Assembly: GCA_011799875.1 (NCBI GenBank)
Contig: CM022301.1
Span: 89,113,667 to 89,177,666 of the forward strand
Direction: 5' to 3'
Length of the DNA: 64,000 nucleotides
Origin: Thinopyrum elongatum
Taxonomy: Eukaryota; Streptophyta; Magnoliopsida; Poales; Poaceae
In this document: positions 27,825 to 41,075 of the stretch, in pieces
Layout: every line of letters begins with the position of its first letter
Position numbering within the stretch: position 1 is the stretch's first letter
Made by a program: the position numbers and the translations under genes
The notes under the pieces: generated by a model
Told to the model about the DNA's origin: nothing
Databases searched by the model: none
The model's input: only the letters and a program-made list of their open reading frames with translations

Positions 27825-28823
27825 CGTCCCACCACTTTTGTCCGGTTTTTTTTGACTGTTTTTTTTTCATCCCCCCATCCCTCCACGTTGGTTTTCTCCC
27901 TCTTAATAAAACACCCATGTTTGACTGTTTTTTTCGCTTGCTTCCCACACAATGGGAAAAAATCTGAATGAATCTAAACTTTCCATGCGAACAAAAGTTA
28001 TTTAGTAATGTCTTTATGTGAAAGAATCAATCAAGATTAATCTTTAATGAATCTTTAAAGACCAAATCTGAATTAATTAACTTTACCATATGTCACTCAA
28101 TCACATTAATTAATATTTCCATACATCATCAAAATTACATTAATTAACATTGCCCGTCGTAAAAAAAACCCGCTGAACCAGGCTCCCGCAGCGCCTCCCC
28201 TAGGTTTCTATGCCCGTCGTCGCTCGACTTCCATTATCCCCTGAAGCCGCAACCGAGGCTCCACCACTTCCTCCCTACTCCGGCTGCGGTCGTCCAGGTG
28301 CCGCCGGCCCACGCAAGCCGCCTGCTCTTCAGGCGCTGCCGTCGCCCGAAGCGAGTTGTCTGCCGTCCATGCCTCAACGCGCCGTTGCCGCCCACGCAAG
28401 TCGTCTTCCCCTGCATGCCTCCATACGCCGCCGACGGGTTCATTCTTTGCCGATGGGATCACCGCAAGGTGAGTTGAATCAACCTGGCTCGTAATGCGGT
28501 GATTGGGAGATGGAAACTTCTGTTGCTTATGGAGATTGACTGAATTGGTCGGCATGTCTGCTCGCCCTGACGCCCTTGGGCTTAGATCTCGCGGGCCTGT
28601 ATTCGACCCACACTGTTTAGTACTACCCGAAAGCATCTTTAGTTTTCAGTAATCACCTCGGTTGGTACTGGCTGTCGTCAATTTCTCAGTAGTTAGCTAC
28701 AGGGAGTAGCTTTTTGAATCGTTATGTTCAACATAGATATATTGATCTCGTAGTGACATCTGAACGTCAACATAGATATATTGGTACGACATCTGGACGT
28801 AGCTCGGTGGCTAATTAGCCAGT
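27825..28823 (+). other. Helitron-body sequence with an exon-like GC-rich patch
   Basis: The left part is AT-rich with no gene. 28210-28475 is an open, GC-rich frame (MPVVARLPLSPEAATEAPPL...) ending at a textbook donor, CCGCAAG/GTGAGT, at 28476. It resembles a first exon, perhaps captured, but I do not recognise the product, and the frame is Pro/Ala/Arg-rich as GC-rich DNA tends to be. Confidence 0.3.
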
Positions 28824-31800
28824 TGTGATGACCCCAGCTTAATCGTGCACTAATCATACACGCAAATGCACATGATCAAGCCTAAGGACTCACTTGAAGA
28901 TATCACAGCACAACTCTAAAACATAAATAAAGTCATACAAGCTTTATATTACAAGCCAGGGCCTTGAGGGCTCGAATACATAGCTCGATGGCATACAAGT
29001 GTCAGCGGAAGCATCAGATATCTGGGTACAGATATAACAGAGTTACAGATAGGCCTTTAACAAGGCGGGGCAAAATAAAATACTACGATCGAAAGGCGTA
29101 GGCCTCCTGCCTAGGACCCTCCGAACCTACTCCTGGTCGTCAGTCGGTTCCTCGTAGTAGTACTCGCTGGGAGGGTAGTAGTAGTAGTAACCGTCGGCGG
29201 GGGCAGCAGGATCCGGGGCTCCGTCGTCTGGTTGCGACAAATGGATATGGGAAGAAAAAGAAAGCAAAGCAAACGTGAGTACTCATCCGAAGTACTCAGC
29301 AAGCAAGGATCTACACTACATATGCATCATTTTCAAAGGAGGGCTGTATATGTGGACTGGGCTGCAGAAATGCCAGAATAGAGGGAAAGTCTAGTCCTAT
29401 CGAAGACTAGCGTCTTCAAGCATCTTCATCGGTCTTGCAACATTAGAAGAGTGCAGATTAACATAAAGTAAAGTAGTAGTAGTGTAATCAACCTCGCCCA
29501 GAGATCCTTCCTCAACATCCTGCGAGAAAGCAATCCCAGAGCCATACTATCCATTTCATCTCAAGTCACCAGTTCTAGTTGTAACGGTCGGGATACAACT
29601 CCGAGTGTCCGTTGCCGTAGGACAGGCTATCGATAGATTGTTTCTTCCCTGCAGGGGTGCACCAACTTACCCACCACGCTCGATTGACTCCGGCCGGACA
29701 CACTTTACTGGGTCATGCCCGGCCTCGGCCAAACGATACGCCGCAACCCGACCTAGGCTTAATAGAGAGGTCAGCACGCCGGACTAAACCTATGCCCCCA
29801 GGGGTCTTGGGCCATCGCCCCGGGAACTCCTGCACGTTACGGGGCCACCGAGAGCAGACCTAGCAACCCCTTATACAAGCGCGGTTGCGTTCCCAGTCCA
29901 ACTCGGCATGCGCCGCTCCTTACTGGCGTTAATTAAGCTTCGGCTGATGTATACGACGCAGAACGCCCATACTATGCCCACGTGATGGTTAGTGCTATCA
30001 GGCCAGAGGCCCCTCGGATCAAATATCCAAACCGTTAGTGTGTTGGTAGTGCGGTAACGAGCAGAGACTCACGAAAGATGTGACCCCGTCGCCCCGTCTC
30101 GAGGACTTGCGGCAAGGGCTAAGAATGCCCGGCCACGCCTCGTATTCATTTCTCGGGCACCATCCAGGTCCACTCGACTCCATATCACTCTCATCATAAT
30201 CTCGTGCGGGTACCCCTCAGGGCCGACCCATCTTTATCCAGAATAAACAGTATCAACAATAATGTAAAGGCATCCGTGTGGCTACCATATCAAGAAGGAA
30301 TCCGAGGCATCACCCTCGTTGGATCCCCACCTGACGTAAACATCAAGGTGAACGGAGGAGGAATCACCCTCGAGGTCCACTCTTGAGGAGTTGCGCGACG
30401 ATGTCGTTATCGGGGGTGGTGTAGGAGGAATCACCCTCGCTGACCACGACCGATTAACTAACCTACAAGGTTATCATTAGAAGTGCTGACGAGGTATCAC
30501 CCTCGGCACTCGATAGTAACCCAGTAGCATCGGACAACTAAGGGGGAGTGATGTGCGGTGCCGGGGCCTGGTCTTCGATCCCGTAGATCGGGTCTTCTGA
30601 TGATCCAGCGGGGCAGTCGGGATAAAGTGGGGTCTCTGCTGGGTCTCTACCCATCCTATACTAAACAGTTTAGGATAAGCAGGTAGGTAACAATAGCAGG
30701 TTACAATAAACAGGCTATGCAGCAGAAATAGGATATCAGCAGCAGCAGTAACTTCTAATGCAAGCATAAGAGAGAAGAGAGTAGGCGATATCGGAATGCT
30801 CAAAAGGGGGGTGCTTGCCTGGTTGTTTTGCAAACACCAACTGGTCTTCGGCGAGGTAGACGATCATCGGGTCATTGTCGGTCTCGGGGTCTATAGAGAG
30901 AAAGGGGGAGAAGAAACAAATAAATACACGGCAACGAAAGTAATCACAAAACAAGACATGGCACTACGCGGTGTTAGGGGTGACCTAACGCAGTGATACA
31001 CGTCGTAGGTGAAGCGGGAAAATATCTGGGATATTTTCCCGGCTCTAGGCATCTGTTAGACAGATGAACCGGAGGGGAAGGTTACATGTTCAGGTAGTTA
31101 GAGGCATGTGACCGATAAACGGAGAGCGTATTCTGATTTGTCTCGTCGTTCTGAGCAACTTTCATATATAAAGTTTTTCCATCTGAGCTACGGTTTATTT
31201 TCTACGAATTTTCAAAGGCTATAACATTTTCAGAAATTATTTAAATTAATAGAAAAGGAATTACTGCATCAGCCTGACGTCAGCAATGCGTCAGCGGTTA
31301 GCTGAGCTGCTGACTGGTCAAACTGACAGGTGGGGCCCACCTGTCAGCCTCTCTGGGTTTACCAGAGGTTTAAACTAATCTAACAGGGTTAATTAGTGGG
31401 GTGGACCCCGGTTGTCAGTGTTTGATTAGTGATTAGTTTATTTTTTTAAACCTATTTAGCTAATTAACCACGCGGGCCCACTGGTCAGTGTCTGGACCAG
31501 CCTAGTCAGCGCATTGACCCGAGTCAACGGGGTCAACAGGGCTGCGGGTCCCATTGGCCAGTGACCCAGGCGGGTCCACGTGGCGGCCAGGTCAGCGGGC
31601 GGCGCCGGAGTTGCTCCGGCGACCGTTTCCGCGGCGGTTGGTCACCGGAATCGGGCGGAATTCTATTGTGGTGCGCCGTTCGCAGCGCGCGGGGCGGCGT
31701 TCGAAAGCCAGCGACGTCGCGCATCCGATGGGACGGACGGGAGGTCGCGGGGTGGCCCATGGTGACGGCGGTGTCGAGCGTTGCGGCGGTCGGAGATGGG

Positions 31801-32974
31801 AGAGGCCGAATCTGGGGCTACGGGGTTCGGCAGGACGCGCGGCTGGGCTCACTGGGCTCCTGGAAGTACCAGGAGCTCGTGGCCGTGCTTAGGCAAGGGC
31901 TGCGACAGTGGTGGCCACGGGGTGGAGCAGGCAATGGCGGCGAGCTTTGGCCTCGACGGCGTCGGCGGCTATGGGCACCAAAACGAGCGGGCGGAAAGGG
32001 GTTTCGAGTGGGAAGCTCACCGAGGGGCACACGGTGGCCGGCGAAAAGCTTAGGATCTGCAGCAATGGCGAATCAAGGTGGCGATCGATGGCGGCTGTAG
32101 AGGAAGAAGGCGAGGCAGTCCGGCGATGCAGAGCCCCTCGACCCGCGCGCGTGGTTGGGGACGAAGCGGCCGACATTGGCGAGCCCAGTGGACGGGTCGG
32201 AGAGGCGGATGGAGCACGGTGGCCGCGATGGAGTGCGGTGCGGCGACGGCGGTGCTCGGCTTGTCGCGGGGAGGGAGAGGGAGAGGCGAGCGAGCGAGGT
32301 GGAGGGGGAGAAGTGAGGGCGGCGTCCAGGGGGGAGGGATAGGGCTCGGCCTTATCCCTCCAGCCACCTACCTTGTCGCGGTGGCGAGCAGCGACCGGAG
32401 GAGGCGCGCTCGGCCACCGGAACGGCGACACAGCGACGGGGGTGAGAGAAAAGGTGAGGTGGGCTGGGCCGTGCAGTACTGTGCACTAGAGCCCAGCGCC
32501 ACAGTAGCGTAGGCCCTTTGCTTATTTTAATTTTCTGTTTTCTGATTTTATTTCTGTTTGGTAAAATGTTTGGCTACAATTTGGCTTTTGTAAAATAGGT
32601 GATTTGGTCAAATCAAATACTAGGCAATATCTAGTACTGCCAGAAATTGTTTGGGGTAATTTTTGAATTCATTTGGTTTTTAATTAAATCATTTGGCAAT
32701 TAAAAATTGTTGTATTAGCACTGTTTTAGGAGGTTAGACTCATCTAGGGGTTTTAGGTGATGTTGTTTTTCTTAACATAAATAGTTATGGATTATTTTCT
32801 ATTTAATGAAAATTTTAGTTTTGAACAACTTTTATTTTTCACTTTAATTTAAATTGAAGTTTGAATTAGGAATTTGAAATGTGATATGATGCAATAATGA
32901 TCAAGCACTGTTAATCTTGCTGACATGGCATTAACAGTGGGAGGTTACTGTGGCTAATGACATGGGGTGTTACA
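28824..32974 (-). repeat. 3' LTR of the LARD-like element
   Basis: On the minus strand it opens TGTAACACCCCATGTC (32974) and closes ...GGGGTCATCACA (28824). It contains a GC-rich tract (31530-32460) with long but compositional open frames on both strands. Confidence 0.93.
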
Positions 32975-32988
32975 AATTCTCCTCCTCT
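32975..32988 (-). other. Polypurine tract of the LARD-like element
   Basis: The minus strand reads AGAGGAGGAGAATT directly before the 3' LTR start TGTAACACC. It is the expected plus-strand primer site. Confidence 0.8.
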
Positions 32989-34764
32989 AACAAAAATTCT
33001 CGTCCCGAGAATTAAGAGGTGGAGTAGGGGAAAGCGTTCTGGTTACGAAATTCTAACGAGTCTCATTGTTCTTGGCTGCTCTTCTCGAAGAAGTTGATCC
33101 CTTCATTGATGTCTTCAACTTTCTGCTTCAGGTCATTATGATGAAGCCGGCATCCTTTCTTCGGGAACTCCATCGTACTTACAAAAGAATAAAAGGGGGT
33201 ATTCCGGGAGAGCGGACCTCTGTAAGGTTGACTATCTGGTCGATAACATCGGGGAAGGTGGCAGAAAGTAACTCTCGAATTGAAACTTAAGAAAATATCG
33301 AGAGAAAAGTAAGGAGGTATCATGGGAAGTTTTGAGCGGGCAGGCAATCGTTCGATGCCTGAAACAGGGCGTGAAAGGGGTTCAAAGCAATGGGAATAAG
33401 TATTGTGTCTGATACTAGAATTGATGATTTTTTGGAAGGTGGCTCGTGAATTATATACGAGGCCACATGCGAGGAATAACCTTGGAAATCGGGGGTGTAC
33501 AGGAGAGTCAGGTTTTGATCCTGTGGAACTGTGGGTTATGGGCCCACCATGAGGGTTAAAAGTGAGAAGGCGCTGACTTCTCGCACAGTCATGATAGCAA
33601 TGTATATCAGAGGCTAGCCTGTCAGTCATGTTGGCAACAATCGTCGGTACCAAGGGCGAGGGACGAAGAGAACCATTTTCCTGCTCGTTAATTCGAGGCG
33701 GACCAATAGGCAAAGTTCTCGTCCATCGGTGGTTAACGGAATGTCATCAACAATAGTAACAGGGTCTCACTGACGGAGTTGTGCACCGAGGTGTTTACAT
33801 AAGCAGGGAGTTATTTCTGCTTATATCATATAGATCACAGGAAGGTTAAACAAAACAATGGAAAGGAAATGTGATTATCAGATTAAACAGAGCAATGGAA
33901 AGGAAAATGTGTTTGCACACCAGGATTAGGAGTACATCCTTCCCAAGGAAAAGCGGAGCATGATGTACATGATAGGACAGCAAGTTCAAAAGTATTTAGA
34001 CAAAGGGGCGAGGGAAGAATCATGATATTACCCATACAACGGTGTTTGGATAATTGATCAAGAAGCATTTAGCAATGTGCTTCCGATGTTATTGTTGACA
34101 TTCGGAATATTGCGGTCATGCTTCGAGGTAGCAATAACACGGTGTTTCAAGTAAGGGTTGGAGTTGAAGATCACAAGAATTACTCAAGGAACAATTGCGA
34201 GATTAGTTAGGGGATCAGAGTATAACCAAGACATGATCAAACATGTGTTGGAAAGAAGACAAGAGTGATGTCGATGATATTACAAATCTTCACGGGGCAA
34301 GGATGATACTTCTTATCATGAATTTCAATTGACATCTCATCAGAAGTCAAAATGTTGATGCTGATCACGACGCATTTGTCGAGAGGTTACAAGAAGATGA
34401 ATTTGATCAGCAAAATGACCAAAGCAGATGGAATAAAGTTCAAGGTCAATGGAACCACGGATATTACACTCGAACTCAGGCTGTGCAAGCAAAATGATAG
34501 GATGATGAAAGTTTGACACTGACTTAGCTCATTGCCAAAAATATGCACCGGAAAGGAGGACCCGGTAGCACGGTTAGGATTAGCATGATAGATATGTAGC
34601 CGGTCAGGCTAGAAATGATGTGATGGGGTATTAAACTTCCCAGTAACAAGTACTAGGGGTAATACCGGAAGGTAAATCGGAGTAGAGGTTGGACGGGTGA
34701 AATGATCTGCAGAGGACAAGTATTTTAACTTATCCAGGAAATGGAATCAAGGAGGAAATATGGT
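32975..34764 (-). other. LARD interior, left part
   Basis: Non-coding interior between the polypurine tract and the nested element. One 216-aa open frame (33713-33063 on the minus strand) has no recognisable retroelement motif. I see no gag, protease, RT or integrase. Confidence 0.6.
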
Positions 34765-36421
34765 TGATACGTCTCCAATGTATCTATAATTTTTTATTGT
34801 TCCATGCTATTATATTATCTATCTTGGATGTTTTATATGCATTTATATGCTATTTTATATGATTTTTGGGACTAACCTATTAACCTAGAGCCCAGTGCCA
34901 GTTTCTGTTTTTTCCTTGTTTTTGAGTTTCGCAGAAAAGGAATACCAAACGGAGTCCAATTGAGCTGAAAATTTACGACGATTGTTTTTGGACCAAAAGA
35001 AGCCCACGGAGTACCGGAGATGCACCAGAAGAGTCCCGAGGCCACCACAAGGGTGGAGGGCGCTCCCTCCGACCTTGTGGGCCCCTCGTGGACTCCCCTG
35101 ACCTGTTCTCGACTCCAATACCTCTTATATATCCCCAAACCTCCAGAACAAAACCTAGATCGGGAGTTCCGCAGCCGCAAGCCTCTGTAGTCACCAAAAA
35201 CCAATCTAGACCCTGTTCCGGCACCCTGCCGAAGGGGAAAATCATCACCGGTGTCCATCTTCATCATCCCGGCGCTCTCCATGACGAGGAGGGAGTAGTT
35301 CACCCTCGGGGCTGAGGGTATGTACCAGTAGCTATGTGTTTGATCTCTCTCTCTCTCTCTTGTGTTCTTGATTTGGCACGATCTTGATGTACCGCGAGCT
35401 TTGCTATTATAGTTGGATCTTATGATGTTTCTCCCCCTCTACCTTCTTGTAATGGATTGAGTTTTCCCTTTGAAGTTATCTTATCGGATTGAGTCTTTAA
35501 GGATTTGAGAACACTTGATGTATGTCTTGCATGTGTTTATCTGTGGTGACAATGGGATATTCACATGATCTACTTGATGTATGTTTTGGTGATCAACTTG
35601 CGGGTTCTGTGACCTCGTGAACTTATGCATAGGGGTTGGCACACGTTTTCGTCTTGACTATCCGGTAGAAACTTTGGGGCACTCTTTGAAGTTCTTTGTG
35701 TTGGTTTGAATAGATGAATCTGAGATTGTGTGATGCATATCGTATAATCAAACCCGCGGATACTTGTGGTGACATTGGAGTATTTAGGTGACATTAGGGT
35801 TTTGGTTGATGTGTATCTTAAGGTGTTATTTTAGTACGAACTCTAGGGCTGTTGGTGGCACTTATAGGAATAGCCCAATAGATCGATCAGAAAGAATAAC
35901 TTTGAGGTGGTTTCGTACCCTACAATAATCTCTTCGTTTATTTTCCGCTATTAGTGACTTTGGAGTGACTCTTTGTTGCACGTTGAGGGATTGTTATATG
36001 ATCTAATTATGTTATCATTGTTGAGAGAACTTGCACTAGTGAAAGTATGAACCCTAGGCCTTGTTTGGAAGCATTGCAATACCGTTTTCGCTCACTTTTG
36101 TTACTAGTTATCTTGTTGTTTTTATATTTTCAGATTACAAAAACCTATATCTACCATCCATATTGCACTTGTATCACCATCTCTTCACCGAACTAGTGCA
36201 CCTATACAATTTATCATTGTATTGGGTGTGTTGGGGACACGAGAGATTCTTTGTTATTTGGTTGCAGAGTTGTTTGAGAGAGACCATCTTCATCCTACGC
36301 CTCCCATGGATTGATAAACCTTAGGTCATCCACTTGAGGAAAATTTTCTACTATCCTACAAAACTCTGCGCTTGGAGGCCCAACACGAGTCTACAAGAAG
36401 AAGGTTGCGTAGTATACATCA
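34765..36421 (+). repeat. 5' LTR of the nested element
   Basis: TGATACGTCTCCAATGTATC to ...GTAGTATACATCA, 1657 bp. It differs from the 3' LTR by scattered substitutions and lacks a short segment present there (near 41375-41398, CCACCCCCCTAGGGCG). Confidence 0.95.
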
Positions 36422-36431
36422 AGCTCTTTTC

Positions 36432-36449
36432 TGGCGCCGTTGCCGGGGA
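36432..36449 (+). other. Primer-binding site, tRNA-Asp
   Basis: TGGCGCCGTTGCCGGGGA equals the complement of the plant tRNA-Asp 3' end (CCA included). It lies 10 bases inside the 5' LTR. A second copy with one mismatch (TGGTGCC...) lies at 36494-36511 in a 62-bp duplication. Confidence 0.9.
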
Positions 36450-36610
36450 GGCTAGGTAAGCGGCACTCACATCCCGTCAACGAAGCTCTTTTCTGGTGCC
36501 GTTGCCGGGGAGGTGAGTGCTTGAAGGTATATCTTTATATCCTGCAATTGAATCTTTTAGTTTCTTGTTTTATCACTAGTTTAGTTTATAAAAGAAAACT
36601 ACTAAAAAAA

Positions 36611-37582
36611 ATGGAATTGAGGTTGCCTCATATGCTTCATCTTTTTAATGTCTTTCGTGAAAATAAGGATTCCGATAATTGTGCTCAATTGCTAGAAGAA
36701 GAAGTCTATAAAATGTTTGGCACTAAATTTTTGAATGATGAGCATGATTGCAATGTTGTTAGTATGAATTCCTTGAATATCCATGATGCTAATGATATGC
36801 AAAGCTACAAGCTTGGGGATGCTATGTTTGATGAAGATGATATTTTTACTCCCCCAAGTTTTGATGAGCAAATTTATTATGATGATAGCATGCCTCCTAT
36901 TTATGATGATTATATTGATGAAAGTGGGTTTGAAAGAGTGTCAACTTTAGGTAGTATTGATCCCACTATTTTGGAGGGTGTTGATTCTTATTTTAATAAT
37001 GATGAAAGTGGATTTGGAGAGGTCATGACTTTATTTAGTGATGAATCCACTATTTCGGAAGAGGTTCCAATTGATTATCAGAACAAAGTTGCTATCTATG
37101 ATGATTATTGTGATGACATGTATGCTATAAAGAATAATGATAACCATGAAACTTGTCATCTTGATTTTAATTTTCAATTGGATTATGCCTCACATGATAG
37201 TTATTTTGTTGAGTTTGCTCCCACAACTATTCATGAGAATAAATTTGCTTATGTGGAGAGTAGTAAAATTTGCATGCTTGTGGATCATGAAAAGAATGTT
37301 TTATGTGATAATTATATTATTGAATTCATTCATGATGCTACTGAAAATTATTATGAGGGAGGAACATATGCTTGTAGGTATTGCAATAATATTAAGTTTC
37401 CTCTCTATGTGTTGAAAGTTTTGAAGCTATGCTTGTTTTGCCTTCCTATGCTAGTAGATTCTTGTTTTCATAATTTGTTTGCTCACAAAATCCCTATGCA
37501 TAGGAAGTGGGTTAGACTTAAATGTGCTAGTCATATGTTTCATGATGCTCCCATTGTGTTTCAATCCTTATCTTTTATGTGA
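36611..37582 (+). CDS. Unknown acidic protein of a non-autonomous retrotransposon
   Basis: A 323-aa open frame starting at MELRLPHMLHLFNVFRENK, just after the run CTAAAAAAA; the frame is open further upstream but there it overlaps the PBS. It is not recognised as gag or pol. It is very rich in Asp, Glu, Tyr and Phe, with recurring DESGF, YDDY and DDS phrases between about residues 70 and 210, and Cys-rich patches near the end (ACRYC, LKLCLFCLP). The frame is intact over almost 1 kb of AT-rich DNA, which is uncommon for decaying repeats. No signal peptide is evident. Function unknown; possibly a family-specific accessory protein or the relic of a replaced gag. Confidence 0.55.
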   Translation: MELRLPHMLHLFNVFRENKDSDNCAQLLEEEVYKMFGTKFLNDEHDCNVVSMNSLNIHDANDMQSYKLGDAMFDEDDIFTPPSFDEQIYYDDSMPPIYDDYIDESGFERVSTLGSIDPTILEGVDSYFNNDESGFGEVMTLFSDESTISEEVPIDYQNKVAIYDDYCDDMYAIKNNDNHETCHLDFNFQLDYASHDSYFVEFAPTTIHENKFAYVESSKICMLVDHEKNVLCDNYIIEFIHDATENYYEGGTYACRYCNNIKFPLYVLKVLKLCLFCLPMLVDSCFHNLFAHKIPMHRKWVRLKCASHMFHDAPIVFQSLSFM

Positions 37583-40500
37583 GCATCATTAAAATCATCA
37601 TGCCTAGCTTAAAAGGCATTAAAGAAAAGCGCTTATTGGGAGACAACCCAATATTTACCCCTACTGTTTTTGTGTGTTAACATGATTAAGCTACTGTAGT
37701 AATCATGTTTTATAGATTTTGTTTCAATAAAGTGCCAAGTAAAGCCTTTGGGATAGTGTGGTTGATGGTTCACTTGATTCTGTGCAGAAACAGAAACTTT
37801 TACATCCAGTACAGAAATTCCTATCTTTTACTGGAACGTGGAAAAACTCTGCATTTTTTAAAGTTAATTGGTATAGAAATTTTCTACGTTTTACTAATTT
37901 TTCAGAATATTTGGAGTTACAGAAGTATGACCTTAATTCAGATCTTTACGTACTGTTCTGTTTTTGACAGATTCTGTTTTCGATGCATAGTTTGCTTGTT
38001 TCTTAGTTTTTATGGCTTATATTGTTCAATATAAATTGTAGAAATGATAGGGTACAGTAGGTATCATGTGATAAAATTTTTGAATCTTGTCTTGACAGTA
38101 CCAAAGTGAATGATTTGTTTTATCATATTAACCCATCTCACGAAGTTCCGTTAAGTTTTGTGTGATTGAAGTTTTCAAGTTTTGGGTGAGATGTCGATAT
38201 GAGGAGAATAAGAAGTGACAAGACCCTAAGCTTGGGGATGCCCAAGGCACCCCAAGGTAATATTCAAGGAAGATCCAAGCAACTAAGCTTGGGGATGCCC
38301 TGGAAGGCATCCCCTCTTTCGTCTCCAACATCATCGGTAAATTTACTTGAGGCTATATTTTTATTCGTCACATGATACGAGTTTTGCTTGGAGCGTCATT
38401 TTATTTTATTATTATTTACTTGCTGTTATTTAGAATAATGTTTTGTATCTTTTAGTTCAATAAAAAGGTCAAGTATAGCCTTTACCATGCTTATTTTGCA
38501 TGTCTATATGTTGCTGTTTTGAAAACAGAAAGTTTTCTATCATTGTCTGAATTCTTCTGGAACGTCAGAACGTGGTAAAATCTTGAAATTTTTACACAAT
38601 GAGTAACAACAAATTTTATACAGTTTAGTATTTTTTCAGAATTTTTGGAGTTATGTAAATATGAGTACAATTGCAGTCTTTACAGACTGTCCTGTTTTGA
38701 CAGATTGCTGTTATGTTTGCATTGTTTGCATATGTTTGCTTGTTTAATGATTCTATTTGAGGATAGGAGTATTAAATATGCAGAGGCATTTAGTATGCAA
38801 TGTTAAATAATAATTTTAGTGATTTGCTACAGTATAGAATGATAAGGTTTTGCATTTGATTTATACTAACTCATCTCACGAGTTCTTGTTGAGTTTTGTG
38901 TGCATGAAGTTTTTTAGATTCCGGAAAACCGTGATATAAAATGAATTAAGGAGATGAAAAAGCTCAAGCTTGGGGATGCCCAAGGCATCCCAATATAATA
39001 TTTCAAGAAGTCTCAAGCATCTAAGCCCACCTTTCTTCATCAAGAATTATCGGTTAGTATCGGTTGAACCTAAGTTTTTGCTTCTTCACACGATATGTGC
39101 TATCCTTGCAATGTCACTTTATTTTGTTTTGCTTGCTGTTTGAATAAAGTACTTAAGATCTAAAATTCTTTTATGAGAGAGAGTCTTCACATAGTTAAAT
39201 AATTATTCGACTACTCATTGATCTTCACTTATATCTTTTGGAGTAGTATGTCATTTGCTCTAGTACTTCACTTATATCTTTTTAGAGCACGGCGGTAGTT
39301 TTATTTTGAAGAAATTGTTGAACTCTCATACTTCACTTATATTATTTTGAGAGTCTTTAAACTGCATGGTAATTTGCTTTGGTTATGAATTTAGTCCTAA
39401 TATGATGGGCATCCAAGAGGGATATAATAAAAACTTTCATATAAAGTGCATTGAATACTATGAGAAGTTTGATTCCTTATGATTGTTTTGAGATATAAAG
39501 ATGGTGATATTAGAGTCATTCTAGTGAGTAATTGTGGATTGTAGAAATACTTGTGTTAAAGTTTGTGATTCCCGTAGCATGCACGTATGGTGAACCGTTA
39601 TGTGATGAAGTCGGAGCATGAATTATTTATTGATTGTCTTCCTTATGAGTGGCGGTCGGGGACGAGCGATGGTCTTTTCCTACCAATCTATCCCCCTAGG
39701 AGCATGCGCGTAATACTTTGTTTCGATAACTAATAGATTTTTGCAATAACCATGGATTATACGCACTCTCACCCTTCCACCATTGCTAGCCTCTCTAGTA
39801 CCGCGCAACTTTCGCCGGTACCATACACCCACCATATACCTTCCTCAAAACAGCCACCATACCTACCTATTATGGCATTTCCATAGCCATTCCGAGATAT
39901 ATTGCCATGCAACTTTCCACCGTTCCGTTTATTATGACACGCTTCATCATTGTCATATTGCTTTGCATGATCATGTAGTTGACATCGTATTTGTGGCAAA
40001 GCCACCGTTCATAATTCTTTCATACATGTCACTCTTGATTCATTGCACATCCTGGTACACTGTCGGAGGCATTCACATAGAGTCATATTTTGTTCTAAGA
40101 ATCGAGTTGTAATTCTTGAGTTGTAAGTAAATAAAAGTGTGATGATCATCATTATTAGAGCATTGTCTGAGTGAGGACAGGATGATGGAGACTATGATTC
40201 CCCCACAAGTCGGGATGAGACTCCGGACAAAAAAATAAAAAAAGAGGCCAAAAAAAAGAGAAGGCCCAAAAAAAAAGAGAGAAAAAGAGAGAAGGGGCAA
40301 TGCTACTATCCTTTTACCACACTTGTGCTTCAAAGTAGCACCATGATCTTCATGATAGAGAGTCTTCTATGTTGTCACTTTCATATACTAGTGGTAATTT
40401 TTCATTATAGAACTTGACTTGTATATTCCAATGATGGGCTTCCTCAAATTGCCCTAGGTCTTCGTGAGCAAGCGAGTTGGATGCACACCAACTTAGTTTC

Positions 40501-41060
40501 TTTTGAGCTTTCATAAACTTATAGCTCTAGTGCATCCGTTGCATGGCAATCCCTACTCACTCACATTGATATCTATTGATGGACATCTCCATAGCCCATT
40601 GATACGCCTAGTTGATGTGAGACTATCTCCTTTTTGTCTTCTCCACAACCACCATATTCTATTCCACCTATAGTGCTATGTCCATGGCTCACGCTCATGT
40701 ATTGCGTGAAAGTTGAAAAAGTTTGAGAACATCAAAAGTATGAAACAATTGCTTGGCTTGTCATCGGGGTTGTGCATGATTTGAATATTTTGTGTGATGA
40801 AGATGGAGCATAGCCAGACTATATGATTTTGTAGGGATAACTTTCTTTGGCCATGTTATTTTGAGAAGACATAATTGTCTTGTTAGTATGCTTGAAGTAT
40901 TATTGTTTTTATGTCAATATTAAACTTTTGTTTTGAATCTTATGGATCTGAACATTCATGCCACAATAAAGAAAAAATTACATTGATGAATATGTTAGGT
41001 AGCATTCCACATCAAAAATTCTGTTTTTATCATTTACCTGCTCGAGGACGAGCAGGAATT
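37583..41060 (+). repeat. Non-coding 3' interior of the nested element with diverged tandem units
   Basis: Two related units, about 37700-38340 and 38450-39040, share the order CAATAAA..., GAACGT, TTTTTCAGAAT.TTTGGAGTTA, TGTTTTGACAGATT, CATCTCACGA, and finally AAGCTTGGGGATGCCC. The motif AAGCTTGGGGATGC occurs at 38228, 38285, 38966 and again next to the 3' LTR at 41061. A run of A/G (40229-40297) follows further on. No open frame of interest. Confidence 0.7.
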
Positions 41061-41075
41061 AAGCTTGGGGATGCT

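Noticed and set aside
31554..32512. Frames of up to 180 aa in the LARD LTR, repeated in the other LTR at 46925-47880
   Set aside because: Present in both copies only because the LTR is duplicated; compositional and open on both strands.
33063..33713. 216-aa minus-strand frame considered as a LARD-encoded protein
   Set aside because: No retroelement motif or coding signature; not supported as a gene.
36432..36511. Match to tRNA-Asp sequence
   Set aside because: Only the 18-base 3'-end complement is present; it is a primer-binding site, not a tRNA gene.
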